From assembly GCA_029961685.1 (NCBI GenBank), contig JARWKL010000007.1:9757406-9821405 (forward strand): a stretch of DNA of 64,000 nt, written 5' to 3'. Shown here piece by piece: positions 37,628 through 48,167 of the stretch; positions within the stretch are counted from its first letter, which is position 1, and the number at the start of each line of letters is the position of its first letter. This stretch comes from Aristolochia californica. Taxonomy: Eukaryota; Streptophyta; Magnoliopsida; Piperales; Aristolochiaceae. The notes below the pieces were generated by a model, which searched no databases, was not told the DNA's origin, and saw nothing but the letters and a program-made list of their open reading frames with translations. Both the position numbers and the translations under genes were made by a program.

Positions 37628-38061
37628 TGTTGAATTTATGGCAAAGAGAAAAACTTCATTGACTTATTATAATTAGAGTAGATGAACTTCATTTATAATA
37701 GAGAAAGGTACTAGAGTCCAATTACAATAAAACTACCTGTGTCCCAATTACACCCAAACTCTAACTCTTGAAGATAAGTCCTAGCATAATTAAATAACTC
37801 AATATTGATAAAAGAGACAAACATAACTCAAACTAAAACTCTTCTAGAACGTGACCATAAGATAAAGATGCCTTTTTGAGTCCTTCTTGATCTTCCAATT
37901 TATGTGATAAGGATGTTAGCTCGTGTTAACCATCTCGGGTCCTACTTCTTATGGGCTTGGGTCCATCTTGTGGAGTTTTCTTGGTCGTGTGGCCCATCTT
38001 ATAATACCCTAAGATATGTGGGCATTCCTTGGTTATGTGGGCTGGAGCACATCTTCCAACA
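37628..38061 (-). repeat. A4 middle LTR
   Basis: 434 bp, TGTTGAATTTATGGC to ATCTTCCAACA, followed by the polypurine tract CTCCCCCTCAAG at 38062-38073. Confidence 0.92.
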
Positions 38062-39700
38062 CTCCCCCTCAAGCTGGGGGTCAGAGAACATCATGAACTC
38101 CCATCTTGTTGCAAATGTTGTATAAAATGGCACATCTTTCTATATGCCTTAATCTTCCAACACTCCCCCTCACGCCATTGCGCCCTTCCATGAAGCCCTA
38201 CTAGCATAATATAAGTGAGAGTAAAAATCACTCATAGCCGGTAAGACATTGCTGTATACTCCAATCCTTATGCTGGATGTAGGGCACACTCCATCTTCTA
38301 TAGGTAGTGTGTCTATTGGCATTGCTCTGAAGTGTCCACCACTGTGTCCCTCCACAGAACAACAAATCTCAAGTGGTAGGTGTAATAAAAGCCATTACTG
38401 GGGGGGTAGTGGGTTTATTTATAATGGTGTCCCAATTCGGACACCGACTCTCTTGCTATCCCAACTGTGATATTTTTTAGAGTTAAATTTATCATGGTGT
38501 CTCAATCCGGGCACCGACTCTCATGGCGTCCCAATCGTGATATTTTTGAGAGTCAAATTAATTATGTTATGAGAAAAGGAATTGAAGGCACCTCTTCTTC
38601 AATAAAAATGTCCCCACAGAGACATAATAGTTGCAGCTGAATATTACACGACCATCTTCCAACTCATATAACATGAACCAAAATAATAAACCTTGTAGAA
38701 GGACCCATGAAATAATCATAATCTGCTATAAATACTTTTTATTAGATGCATAAGCTTTATCTTTTGTGTTTACCCTTTCTTGAATATTTTGGTCACATAA
38801 ACTTATCCACAACATATGGAATAAAATACCTCTTTCTTTTATTTCTTCTTCTTCTCCCCCTTGAGCTGGGAAGTAATAGCAGTGATCCTAGCTTGAACCA
38901 AATATCATAGATGTAGCCATAAGCCCAAATAATAGAGATATAGATAAGTTCTCAATCCAGGGAGAAGTGAGATATGTTCCTGATATATCAACTCAAAAAG
39001 CGACGCAAAACAAAAGGCACAAATTCAGATTTTTCAATCCAACTGAATACGAGCATGACTTTGATTATTCCAATGTAAATATATCTTTAAATAAAGAACA
39101 GATTGACATAAAAAAAATTCTTTTGAAACAAGACATAAATACCTTTCATCCAAGTATAACTTCTCTTCTTAACATATAATTATCAGAAGATAAATAATCT
39201 GATAGATTTCGGTCTCTATCATCTGGCCAAACTAAACATTATTTCTCCTTTTTTCCAACATGACCATTGACTCTTCCAAGATCAATATCTCCTTATAAAA
39301 ATTTCAGATCAATAATATGTTAAATAAGTTTTAAAATAGACTTACATATCTGTCTTTATATATATATTTATTCATATAAAGTCTCATTTTTTATAGCATA
39401 AAATACTTTGTAAATTGAAGCTTTCTGCTATTGCTCAAACCTCTTTTCTGCTTCATATATCGATTTCTCTTTGTAGATAACTCAGATAAAAAATTGGTTG
39501 AATATGTAAAAGAATAGAATTACAAATATTTCTTTTCGTATATATCTCTTCATATAAAGTCCAGTTCTTGATAGCTTAAAATACCTTGGAAGCTGAAGCT
39601 TGCTGCTGCTGCTCGAACCTTGTAGCAATCTGACCTTCACTTATTCAAATATTGATATCTTTCTATAGATAACTCCGATTGGAAAACAAATTTTTCCTTG

Positions 39701-39705
39701 GAAAG
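39701..39705. other. C1 target-site duplication, left copy
   Basis: GAAAG, repeated at 44983-44987 after the right LTR. A2 and A3 keep the uninterrupted site (GGAAAGTAGACTC, TGAAAGTAGACTC). Confidence 0.9.
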
Positions 39706-39903
39706 TGTAAAACAGACCTCAAATAATTTTCCAAAGATGTATTCTTCTCCATTTAGGAGTCTATTTATAATACATTACATGCTGATTTTTGGATCAATTT
39801 AGATCCTAAAATCAAAAAATAAAATCCCAAGATCAAGGAAACATTCCATTTCCTACAATCATGCTAATCAATTTACATACAGTTCATTACAGGTTTGCAA
39901 ACA
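39706..39903 (-). repeat. C1 3' LTR
   Basis: 198 bp, TGTAAAACAG to TTTGCAAACA, containing TATTTATAATAC (a TATAAATA box in element sense). Confidence 0.93.
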
Positions 39904-39919
39904 CTCCCCCTCAAGTTGG
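39904..39919 (-). other. C1 polypurine tract
   Basis: CTCCCCCTCAAGTTGG abuts the LTR; in element sense CCAACTTGAGGGGGAG, the same word as in the A family. Confidence 0.88.
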
Positions 39920-40320
39920 TGCATAGATATCGAACATGCCCAACTCGTCAATTATACCATGAAATGTCGTCCCTGATACTGCCTTCATGAGCATATCAGC
40001 CAGCTGATTCTCAAGTTGAATAAAGGGGAGTTGTATAATCTTTGCATCGAGGTTCTCCTTGATGAAATGATGATCAACTTCAACATGTTTAGTATGATCA
40101 TGTTGAACCGGATTTTGTGCAATTGTGATGGCTGCCTTGTTATCACAGTTGAGATTCATAGGTTTGGCGTATTCAATCCCTAAGTCCCTTAGTAAATTCC
40201 TTATCCATAACAACTCGCAGACACCATGAGCCATACCTTGAAATTCAGCTTCAACACTTGAGGTTGATACTACCTTCTATTTTTTGCTTTTCTACGTGAT
40301 AAGATTCCCTTCCACAATAG
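39911..40320 (-). pseudogene. C1 RNase H domain
   Basis: The frame 40234-39911 gives MAHGVCELLWIRNLLRDLGI, then CDNKAAITIAQNPVQHDHTK and HVEVDHHFIKENL, the conserved C-terminal RNase H block of Ty1/copia polyproteins, ending shortly before the polypurine tract. The first acidic motif lies upstream in a shifted frame. It would degrade the RNA strand during reverse transcription; here it is non-functional. Confidence 0.93.
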
Positions 40321-41410
40321 TCAAGTAACCCGACGTGGATCTTTTGGTTGTCTGATCACCTGCCCAATCAGAATCTGTGTCTCCTTCAATATTAGATATA
40401 CCATTTTTGAGAATAACAAACCTTTTCCTGGAGCACTCTTTAAGTATCTCAAGACCCGATAGACTGCTTCCATATGTTCTTCACTTGGTGCATGAATGAA
40501 CTGACTCATAACGCTCACTACATATGCTACATCGGGCCTTGGGTGTGATAGGTAGATTAATCTTCCAACTAATCGTTGATAACACCCTTTGTCTGTTGGG
40601 GTTTGATCAAGGAGAATTTCGAGCTTATGATTCATTTCATATGGGTCTCTATTGGTTTACAATCAAGCATTCCGGATTCGGCTAGAATATCCAACACATA
40701 ATATCATTGTGAAATGAAGACTCCATGTTTTGATCTAGGAACCTTAATTCCGAAAAAATATTTTAGTTGTCCAAGATCCTTCATTTCGAATTTCGCGGCT
40801 AAATACTCCTGTAACGCTTGCATTTCACATGGGTCATCTCCTGTCACGACCATATCATCAACCTATGCAATTAAAGTTGTTACTTTTCTTTCTTTGTATT
40901 TTATAAACAAAGTATGATCTGAGTTACTTTGCTTATAGCCCAACTCCTTCATCGTAATCGAGAATCTCCCAAACCATGCTCTCAGTGATTGTTTCAGCCC
41001 ATTCAATGACATCTTCTATTTACGTACTTAACCTTGACACAAAGAACCAATTTTAACTCCTGGTGGTAGCTCCATGTAGACTTCTTCTTCTAAGTCTCCA
41101 TTGAGGAAGGCATTTTTAACATCAAATTTTTGTAGAGGCTAGTCTCAATTCGCTGCTATAGATATAAGAATGCGAATAGTATTGATCTTCGCTACTGGTA
41201 CAAAAGTATCATGATAGTCTATCCCATACCTTTGCATATATCCCTTTGTAACTAGCCGATCTTTATATTTGTTAGTACTTCCATCCGGTTTGAGTTTCAC
41301 AGTGAACACCCATCGATATCCAATTGTTTTTACTCCTTTAGATTGGGGAACAAGTTTCCAAGTGGCATTCTTTTGTAGAGCCTCCATCTCTTCGTTCAAC
41401 GCCTTTTTCC
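40300..41410 (-). pseudogene. C1 reverse transcriptase domain
   Basis: Minus-strand copia RT in several frames. 41399-41145 has the N-terminal part ([42 protein letters not shown]); a shifted frame near 41120 has FDVKNAFLNGDLEEEVYMEL with the first catalytic Asp; the catalytic box near 40850 reads stop-VDDMVVTGDD where YVDD is expected; 40635-40321 has YQRLVGRLIYLSHPRPDVAY and APSEEHMEAVYRVLRYLK. Several stops and frameshifts, so it is dead. Confidence 0.93.
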
Positions 41411-41563
41411 ATTTTAGATTAGCTAATGCATCCTACACATTACTAGGAATAGATACCCTGGATATTGGATAATTGGTACACAGTAAATGCATACGATCGA
41501 GTCAACCTATGGTAGGACACATAGTTGTTAATTGAGTATTTGGTCTAGGCTTCAAGATCAGGT

Positions 41564-41809
41564 TCATATTATTTTTTTTGGAACTCCCCTATTCAATCTT
41601 TGTGGATATCTAGGGGTTACATTTTCTATAGGAACACATGCTTCATTAGACTCATCAAACACAAGATTTGTATTTACTTGAGGAGGAACATTCTGGGTTG
41701 ATTCTTCACTTGTTGGTGCAGACGAGGGCAATTCTGATGGTTCTTCAGGAGAAATTAATGAATCACAATCTTTTTGCACATTATGACCCTTGAAAAATTC
41801 ATTCACCAC
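41564..41809 (-). pseudogene. C1 integrase-RT linker
   Basis: Low-complexity Ser/Pro/Glu-rich segment ending in VTPRYPQRLNRGVPKK, typical of the region between copia integrase and reverse transcriptase (often xRxSxRxRxPPxK-like). It lies between the two pol domains in the expected order. Confidence 0.8.
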
Positions 41810-42036
41810 TTCTAAGTCAATAAACTCTGCACCTCCACTATTTTCTTGTTGAACATTCTCTTCACTTGAACTCTCCCCCTAAAGATATTTCCAAGAGACT
41901 CCCTTTGAATAATATGGCACTGATTCATGGAAGGATATATCTAGAGTCACATGGAGCTTTTGGGTGTGAAGGATATATCTAGAGTCACATGGAGCTTTTG
42001 GGTGTGTGGATCATAGCACCGATATCCTTTTTGAAA

Positions 42037-42900
42037 TTAAGAGTAGCCAACAAAGACACATCGTTTGGCACATGGGTCAAGCTTATTTCGCAAGATTTTT
42101 GGAATATGAACATATGCGGTAGAACCAAATCTCTGGGGTTCAAGGTTCAAAAGATGGGGAAGTGAGATCAGGGATTGCAGCTTGCGTTGAGGAGTTTGAA
42201 AATCTGTTACTCGAGAAGGTGTTCGATTGATGAGGTAGGAAGCAGATTTGATAGCTTCGCCCCAATAAAACCGAGGCATGTTCATGCAAAAGAGAGCGGC
42301 ACACACTACTTCAAAAAATTTTCGATTCTTTTGTTCAGCCAATCCATTTTGTTGGGGAGTATAGGTGCAAGATGTCTGATGACAAATTCCATGATTGGTC
42401 AGAGAATTCTCAAAAGAGGTATTGACAAACTCAGTACCATTGTCAGATCGCAAAACACGATTCTGCTTTTGGTACCGAGTATGTATCATTTTATGGAATT
42501 TTATAAATGCTAGACACACATCACTCTTTTTAATAAGCAGAGATACCCAAGTCATTCTAGTTCATTAATCAATAAATGTCACAAAGTAATGAGCTCTAGA
42601 GATGGAGGGAACCTTGGCTGCCCCCAAACATCAGAATGAATAACTTCAAATGGTTTAAAACTTTTATTCAAACTCGGTAAATAAGTAATACAGTTGCTCT
42701 TAGCCAGTTCATAGGTGTCACAATGAAAATGAAAATCTTTCAAACCTGAAAAAAGTTGTGGTTGAAATTTCTTAAGATAACCGAAGGAAAGATGGCCTAA
42801 TCTTCGGTGCCATAACCATATAGTTGTTCGACCATTATCTTCACTGCTTTCTTCATTTGCCCGACTGATTTTTGATCCCCAATTCTCTGTCAACTCCAAA
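42037..42900 (-). pseudogene. C1 integrase (with GAG-pre-integrase region)
   Basis: 42899-42579 holds WLWHRRLGHLSFGYLKK, the His pair of the zinc-binding region, and IHSDVWG with the first catalytic Asp; the expected CxxC reads CDTY, losing one Cys. After a frameshift, 42555-42037 has LRSDNGTEFVN (second Asp) and YTPQQNGLAEQKNR (catalytic Glu), then RFYWGEAIKSASYLINRTPS and CVFVGYS. It would insert element DNA into the host; the frame break and lost Cys make it inactive. Confidence 0.95.
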
Positions 42901-42918
42901 TAGTAGAGTTTTCCCCGT

Positions 42919-43335
42919 CTAACACCATAACCAAGAATCTTCCGGGTTAGAATGTCCTGAAAGACAAAAAAATGAGGGCCAGAAGGTTACAGTACAAGCA
43001 AGAGTGGAAGTAATTTGGCTAACAGACCAAAGATTGTATTCAAGAGATGGAACTACAAGGACAATATCTAATGTATGATTGTTAGACAATATAATAGATC
43101 CTTCTCCAGTAATAGGAGAGGTACTACCATTGGCTAAGGAAATAACTGATTGTGAAGAAGGTAAGATAGATTGTAACTGATTGGGATCCCTGGTCATGTG
43201 ATCAGATGTACCTATATCAATGATCCAAGTTCTATTCCTAGAATTTATAGAGAATAGTGATGCTTTATCAAGAATACCTGGATGGGCAACATTTACCGTA
43301 GGTGGCTGTTGATTGTCTTTCGTGGATGTCGCCAT
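42919..43335 (-). pseudogene. C1 aspartic protease
   Basis: WIIDIGTSDHMTRDP corresponds to the copia protease WIIDSGASDHMT; the DSG triad reads DIG. It is followed by ISLANGSTSPITGEGSI, VPSLEYNLWSVSQI and CTVTFWPSFF, all usual downstream blocks. A frameshift near 42960 separates it from the integrase region. Confidence 0.92.
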
Positions 43336-43339
43336 AGCT

Positions 43340-44237
43340 TTCCCAACAATCTTTTTCTGGTGTTTTTTTGAGAAATCCCACCACTCTGGGTAGCCAATAA
43401 TCTCATAACAACGTTGTTACAAATGTCCATTTTCTCCACAGTGAGTGCATACCCGGTTGTTACCTTTTTTGAAGGATTGATTGTTCCGACTGCTTGATGA
43501 TCCTTGTTGGTTTAATTTGACCAACCTAACCGAGTTCTCTGAGATTGGACGATAGCTCCCCATTGTCTGTATCTATTGATATTCTCGTCCAACATATGAA
43601 TATGTGCTCTCCAAATCAAGTTTGGGTTCTCTTCGCAAGATTTCTCCATCAACCTGATCAATCTCAGAGTCAAGCCCACTGAGAAAAATATGAACTCAAA
43701 GCCTAGCCATTGCAGAGTGCAACTGGATTAGTACTTCTATTATTCCTTCCTGAGATATAGTTCTATGATCAATCTCCTGAAAGATAGCAACTAGTTCATT
43801 ATAGTATGTTCATAATGGTCTACCATTTTGTTTGGTAGAAAAAGATCTCTGGTTCAACTCAAATAGGCAGGTTTCATCTGATCCATCATAAAATGTTTTT
43901 GATATGGCTTCCCATATCTCCTTGGTGGTGGAGAGGCGAATAAATCACTGCATGAGAGACGGACTCATTGAGTCAATAAGCCAACTTTCACTCTTTGATT
44001 TTCTATAATCCATGTGATAAGATTGGGATTTCCAGATTCTAGTTTTTTATTTTCTCCGGTGAGATATCCAGATTTGTTACGAGCACCAATAGGCATCTCC
44101 ATGAGTTGAGAGCATAATGGGTAATTGGTCTCATCGAGGATGATTCCAGTGGGAAAGGCAGAACTATCTTGGTGTATGATAATCTACGGCGGTGGTACTG
44201 GGAACAATTCGGTTGATGCGCCTATAGTGGTAGCCAT
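43340..44237 (-). pseudogene. C1 gag with CCHC zinc knuckle
   Basis: Likely start ATG at 44237 (MATTIGASTELFPVPPP) with a stop right after those 17 residues. Further frames give GIILDETNYPLCSQLMEMPI and GYLTGENKKL, the N-terminal block of copia gag. The zinc knuckle at 43408-43449 reads CTHCGENGH-L-stop-QRC, correct CX2CX4HX4C spacing but with a stop inside, followed by YEIIGYPEWW. It would form the nucleocapsid; not translatable as one protein. Confidence 0.88.
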
Positions 44238-44771
44238 ATCTATCATAGATTAACCTCGGATTTTTTTTCTGGACCGGTCTACTTCTGGGTTTGGTTCATT
44301 GCGAGTCCGAGTCTGTGTCCATGTCCGTACGAGAGAAAAAAAATGGAAGGACATAAGTTCAAGGAAAAAAAAATTTTGTTTTTCTTGAACCGTTGCCTTC
44401 ATCTTCTGCGATGGCCTGATGTTTTCTGCGACAACAGAGGAGACAGCCGTGCGCCTCCATCCTCACCGACTTATAGTGCGATCTTCAGAGACGGAAGTTC
44501 CGCCAAAGTGGGTGGTGGACGAAGACGAGGATGCGGCGATGACAAAGCGTCTTCAGTGATGCAGTTGTCGGTGGCAAAGTTAGGGTTGATGGTGTAGTCA
44601 TCAACATCATCGGTGTCATCTTCGGCATCATCGGCATCATCAGCATCGTCGACGATGTTCAGAAGACTATTTTAAACCAGCTCTTTGTGCACTTCAGCTA
44701 TAGGAAGCTCTTCGTGAGCTTCGGCTACGGGGCAGCTTCTTCGTTCACGGTGACGGCAGAAGATTTTTCCC
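44238..44771 (-). other. C1 untranslated leader
   Basis: About 530 bp between primer site and gag start. It includes a run of CATCGG/CATCAT triplets near 44605-44655. A plus-strand frame here (44343-44597) is antisense to the leader and not supported. Confidence 0.7.
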
Positions 44772-44783
44772 GCTCTGATACCA
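44772..44783 (-). other. C1 primer binding site
   Basis: GCTCTGATACCA, a perfect reverse complement of TGGTATCAGAGC, immediately adjacent to the 5' LTR. Confidence 0.95.
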
Positions 44784-44982
44784 TGTAAAATAGACCTTCA
44801 AAGAATTTTCTGATGATGTATTCTTCTCCATTTTGGAGGTTATTTATAAATCATTAGATGTTGATTTTAGGATCAATTTAGATCCTAAAATCAAGGAATA
44901 AATTCACAGGATCAAGGAAACAATCTATTTCCTACAATCACTCTAACCGATTAACATACAATTCATTACATGATTGTAAATA
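44784..44982 (-). repeat. C1 5' LTR
   Basis: 199 bp, TGTAAAATAG to TGATTGTAAATA; the outer CA end has mutated to TA. The GAAAG duplication follows at 44983-44987. Confidence 0.93.
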
Positions 44983-45169
44983 GAAAGTATACTCAAATAT
45001 GTTTCCATCAATATATAATTTGTAATATGTAAATCTCAATATAGAGGTGAAAACGCAAAGAAAACTACGGGTGCAGGGACTGAAAAAAAAACTATGAACC
45101 TAGACCTAGGGTTTAGAGAAAAAGGATCTCATTATCTCTGTGGGTTGATCAAGTCAACTCATAGAACCT

Positions 45170-45181
45170 GCTCTGATACCA
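45170..45181 (-). other. A4 primer binding site
   Basis: GCTCTGATACCA next to the right LTR. The upstream inverted repeat GGGTTGATCAAGTCAACTC (45142-45160) and a single telomere-like CCTAGGGTTTA (45106-45116) are also kept. Confidence 0.9.
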
Positions 45182-45592
45182 TGTTGAATTTATGGCAAAG
45201 AGAAAAACTTCATTGACTTACTATAATATGAGTACATGAACCTCTATTTGTAATAGAGGAAGATAGTAGAGTCCAATTACAATAAAACTACATGTATCCC
45301 AGTTACACCCAAACTCTAACTTTTAAAGATAAGTCCTTGCACGATTAAAAAACTCAATATTGATAAAAGACAAACATAACTCAAACTAGAACTCTTCTAG
45401 GACATGACCATAAGATAAAGATGCCTTTGTGAGTCCTTAATCTTCCAACTTATGAGATAAGGATGCCAACTCGTGGTAATCATGGTGGGTCCTACTTCTT
45501 ATGGGCATTTCTTGGTTGTGTGGCCCATCTTATAATACTCTTAGATATGTGGGACTTCCTTGCTTGTGTGGGCTGGAGCCCATCTACCAGCA
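45182..45592 (-). repeat. A4 right LTR
   Basis: 411 bp, TGTTGAATTTATGGC to CATCTACCAGCA; closest here to the A3 LTR by shared variants. Confidence 0.9.
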
Positions 45593-45611
45593 AAGAAAAA
45601 AGTATACATCT
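45593..45611. repeat. 19-bp satellite strip between A4 and A5
   Basis: AAGAAAAAAGTATACATCT is all that remains of satellite between the two elements. Its first five bases are the A4 duplication and its last five the A5 duplication. Confidence 0.92.
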
Positions 45612-46053
45612 TGTTGAATTTATGGAAAAGTGAAATACTTTATTTACATCAATAACTTATTGTAATCAGAGTACATGAACCTCTATTTATAATAGAGGAA
45701 GGTAGTAGAGTCCAATTACAATAAAACTACCCTTGTCCCAATTACACCCAAACTCTAACTCTTAAAGATAAGTCCTTACATAATTAAATAACTCAATATT
45801 GATAAAAGACAAACATAACTCAAACTAAAAATCTTCTTGGTCGTGACCCTAAGATAAAGATACTTTTGTGATTCCTTCTTGATCTTCCAACTGATGTGAT
45901 AAGGATGCCAGCTCTTGGTAATCATTGTGTGTCCTACTTCTAATGGGCTTGGGCCCATCTTGTGGGCCTTCCTTGGTCATGTGGCCTATCTTATAATAAT
46001 CTTACATATATGGGCCTTCCTTGGTCGTTTGGGCTTGATCTTATCTTCAAACA
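45612..46053 (-). repeat. A5 3' LTR
   Basis: 442 bp, TGTTGAATTTATGG to ATCTTCAAACA, with TATTTATAATAGAGG (TATAAATA box in element sense). Confidence 0.94.
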
Positions 46054-46402
46054 CTCCCCCTCAAGCTGGGGGTGAGAAAACAATATGAACTCCCAGCTTG
46101 CTGCAAATGATGTATAAAATATTTTTGTATAAAATGGCACATCTTCCAATATGCCTTTATCTTCCAACATTCTCCCTCACGCTGTTGCGTTCTTCCATGA
46201 GGCCCTACGACATTATAAGTGAGAGTAAAAATACTCCTAGCCGGTAAGCCATTGCTTCATACTCCAGTCTTAATGCTGGATGTAGGGCACACTCCACTGC
46301 TATCGGTAGTGTGTCAATCAGTATTGCTGAGAAGTGTCCACCACCGTGTCCCTCCACAGGACAATGACTCTCAAGTGGTAGGAGACATAAAAGCCATTAT
46401 AA

Positions 46403-46434
46403 GGGGGGGGAGGGGGGGTAGGGGATAACTTAGA
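46403..46434 (+). repeat. G-rich tract in A5 interior
   Basis: Runs of eight, seven and four G separated by A and TA. The equivalent position in A1 (13912-13927), A2 (~26374) and A4 (~38400) is also G-rich but differs in length, so it is unstable. Confidence 0.8.
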
Positions 46435-46443
46435 TGTAATCAT

Positions 46444-46849
46444 AAGTTCCTCCGTCATGGAATTCCAACCATAAATAATTTTCATCTTTTTGACGGGGAT
46501 GAAGTTCCTCCGTCGTGGACTCCCAACCACAAATAATTTTCATCTTTTTAACGGGGATGAAGTTCCTCCGTCATGGACTTCCAACCACAAATAATTTTCA
46601 TCTTTTTGACAGGGATGAAGTTCCTCCTTCATGGATTCCCAACCACAAATAATTTTTATCTTTTTGATGGGAATGAAGTTCCTTTGTCATGGACTTCCAA
46701 CCACAAATAATTTTCTTCTTTTTTATGGGGATGAAGTTCCTTCGTCGTGGACTCCCAACCACAAATAATTTTCATCTTTTTGACGAGGATAAAGTTCCTC
46801 CGTCATGGACTCCCAACCACAAACAATTTTGATCTTTTTGATGGGGTAA
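46444..46849. repeat. 58-bp x 7 tandem repeat inside A5
   Basis: Units starting AAGTTCCTCCGTCATGGACT at 46444, 46502, 46560, 46618, 46676, 46734 and 46792, exactly 58 bp apart, each containing CCAACCACAAATAATTTTC and GACGGGGATG. It occupies the position of the hairpin repeats in A1 (13955-14190). Confidence 0.96.
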
Positions 46850-48155
46850 AATAAATGATGACATGAGGCGACCTCTTATTCAATAATAATATCCCCAAAG
46901 AGACATAATAGTTGTAGCTGAATATAACACGACCATCTTCCAACACATATAACACGAACTAAATAGTAAACTTTGTCAAAGAACCCATGAAATAATCCGA
47001 TATAAAAATTTCTTCTTTGATGCACAAGGTTCATCTTTTGTGCTCCCCCTTTCTTGAATATTGTGGTCACATAAACTTATCCACCACATAAAGGAATAAA
47101 ATACCTCTTTCTTATTCTTCTTCTACTTCTCCCCGAACCAAATATCATAGATGTACCAATAAACCCAAATAACAGAGATTTATAAATAAGCCCTCAAACC
47201 AGGGATAAGTGAGATATTTTCTTGATCAACTCAAAAAGTGACGCAAAACAATTGGCATAAATTCGGATTTTTCAATACAACAGAATACCAGCATGATCCT
47301 TGATTCTTCCAATTCAAATATATCTTTCAATATAGATCAGATTTACATGAAATTTTTTCCTTATGAAACTAGAAATAAATAAATTTCATCCAAGTATAAC
47401 ATCTCTTCATAAAATATAATTATCAGAAGATAAATAATCTGATAGATTTCGGTCTCTGTCATCAGACCGAACAAAGTTCTGTTTCTCCTATTTTTCCATA
47501 ATGACCATTGACTCTTCCAAGATCAATATCCCCTTATAAAAAAAATCATAGCGAGAATTGGTTGAATAGGTCAGAAAATAGACTTACATACCTTTCTCTT
47601 GATATATAATTATCCATATAAAGCCTCGTTCTTGATAGATTCAAATACCTCAGAAGTTGAGGTTTTCTGTTGCGGTTCGATCCTCTTTTTCAATCTGACC
47701 TTTGCTGCTTCAAATATCGATTTCTCTTTATAAATAACTCAGATAAAAAAATTCGTTGAATAGGTAAAATAATAGTCTTTCATATATTTTGTTTGATATA
47801 TATTTCTTCATATAAAGTCTAGTTCTTGATAGCAAAAAATACCTCAAAATCTGAAGATTGCTACTGCTGCTCAAACCTTTTCGCAATCTGACCTTCGCTC
47901 ATTGAAATATTGATATCTCTCTGTCGATAACTCCGATTGGAACAAATCATTCTTCTTTTAAAATTAGACTCAAATATATTTCCTTAAATATATATCTTGC
48001 ACTATTAAAAACTATGTATAGAGGTGAAAATTGCAACGAAAACTACGGGTGTAGGGACTAAAAAAAAATAACTATGAACCTTGACCTGGGGTTTAGGGTT
48101 TAGAGAAAAGCATCACATTACCTACGTGTGTTGACCAAGTCAACTCATAGAACCT

Positions 48156-48167
48156 GCTCTGATACCA
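48156..48167 (-). other. A5 primer binding site
   Basis: GCTCTGATACCA abutting the 5' LTR. Next to it is the inverted repeat GTTGAC-CAA-GTCAAC (48130-48144) and the telomere-like GGGGTTTAGGGTTTAG (48088-48103). Confidence 0.93.

Larger units (their letters stand above)
39706..44982 (-). mobile_element. C1: decayed Ty1/copia retrotransposon nested in A4
   Basis: A 5277-bp minus-strand element with ~198-bp LTRs, perfect primer site, polypurine tract, and gag, protease, integrase, reverse transcriptase and RNase H in copia order. Every domain is broken by stops or frameshifts. By hand alignment the LTRs differ at about 31 of ~199 positions (~84% identity), so it is much older than G1. Confidence 0.95.
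36526..45592 (-). mobile_element. A4: three-LTR composite A element with nested copia C1
   Basis: Three same-orientation LTRs (36526-36910, 37628-38061, 45182-45592) separated by internal sequence, the whole flanked by AAGAA. The left internal part (36911-37627) is heavily deleted: it lacks the polypurine-tract half and the primer site, and has an imperfect ~100-bp direct duplication (37436-37530 and 37548-37620). The right part (38062-45181) is a full A-family interior split by C1. An LTR-interior-LTR-interior-LTR array with one outer duplication suggests recombination between copies or a template-switch product, not one element inserted into another. No A-family coding frame. Confidence 0.85.

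Noticed and set aside
38249..38470. Plus-strand frame MLYTPILMLDVGHTPSSIGS, also seen at 13761, 26247 and 46219
   Set aside because: Recurs because the A-family interior recurs; antisense to element orientation, lengths differ and frames break between copies.
42175..42513. Plus-strand 112-codon frame
   Set aside because: Exact antisense of the C1 integrase core; shadow.
44343..44597. Plus-strand 84-codon frame
   Set aside because: Antisense to the C1 leader, no recognisable domain.
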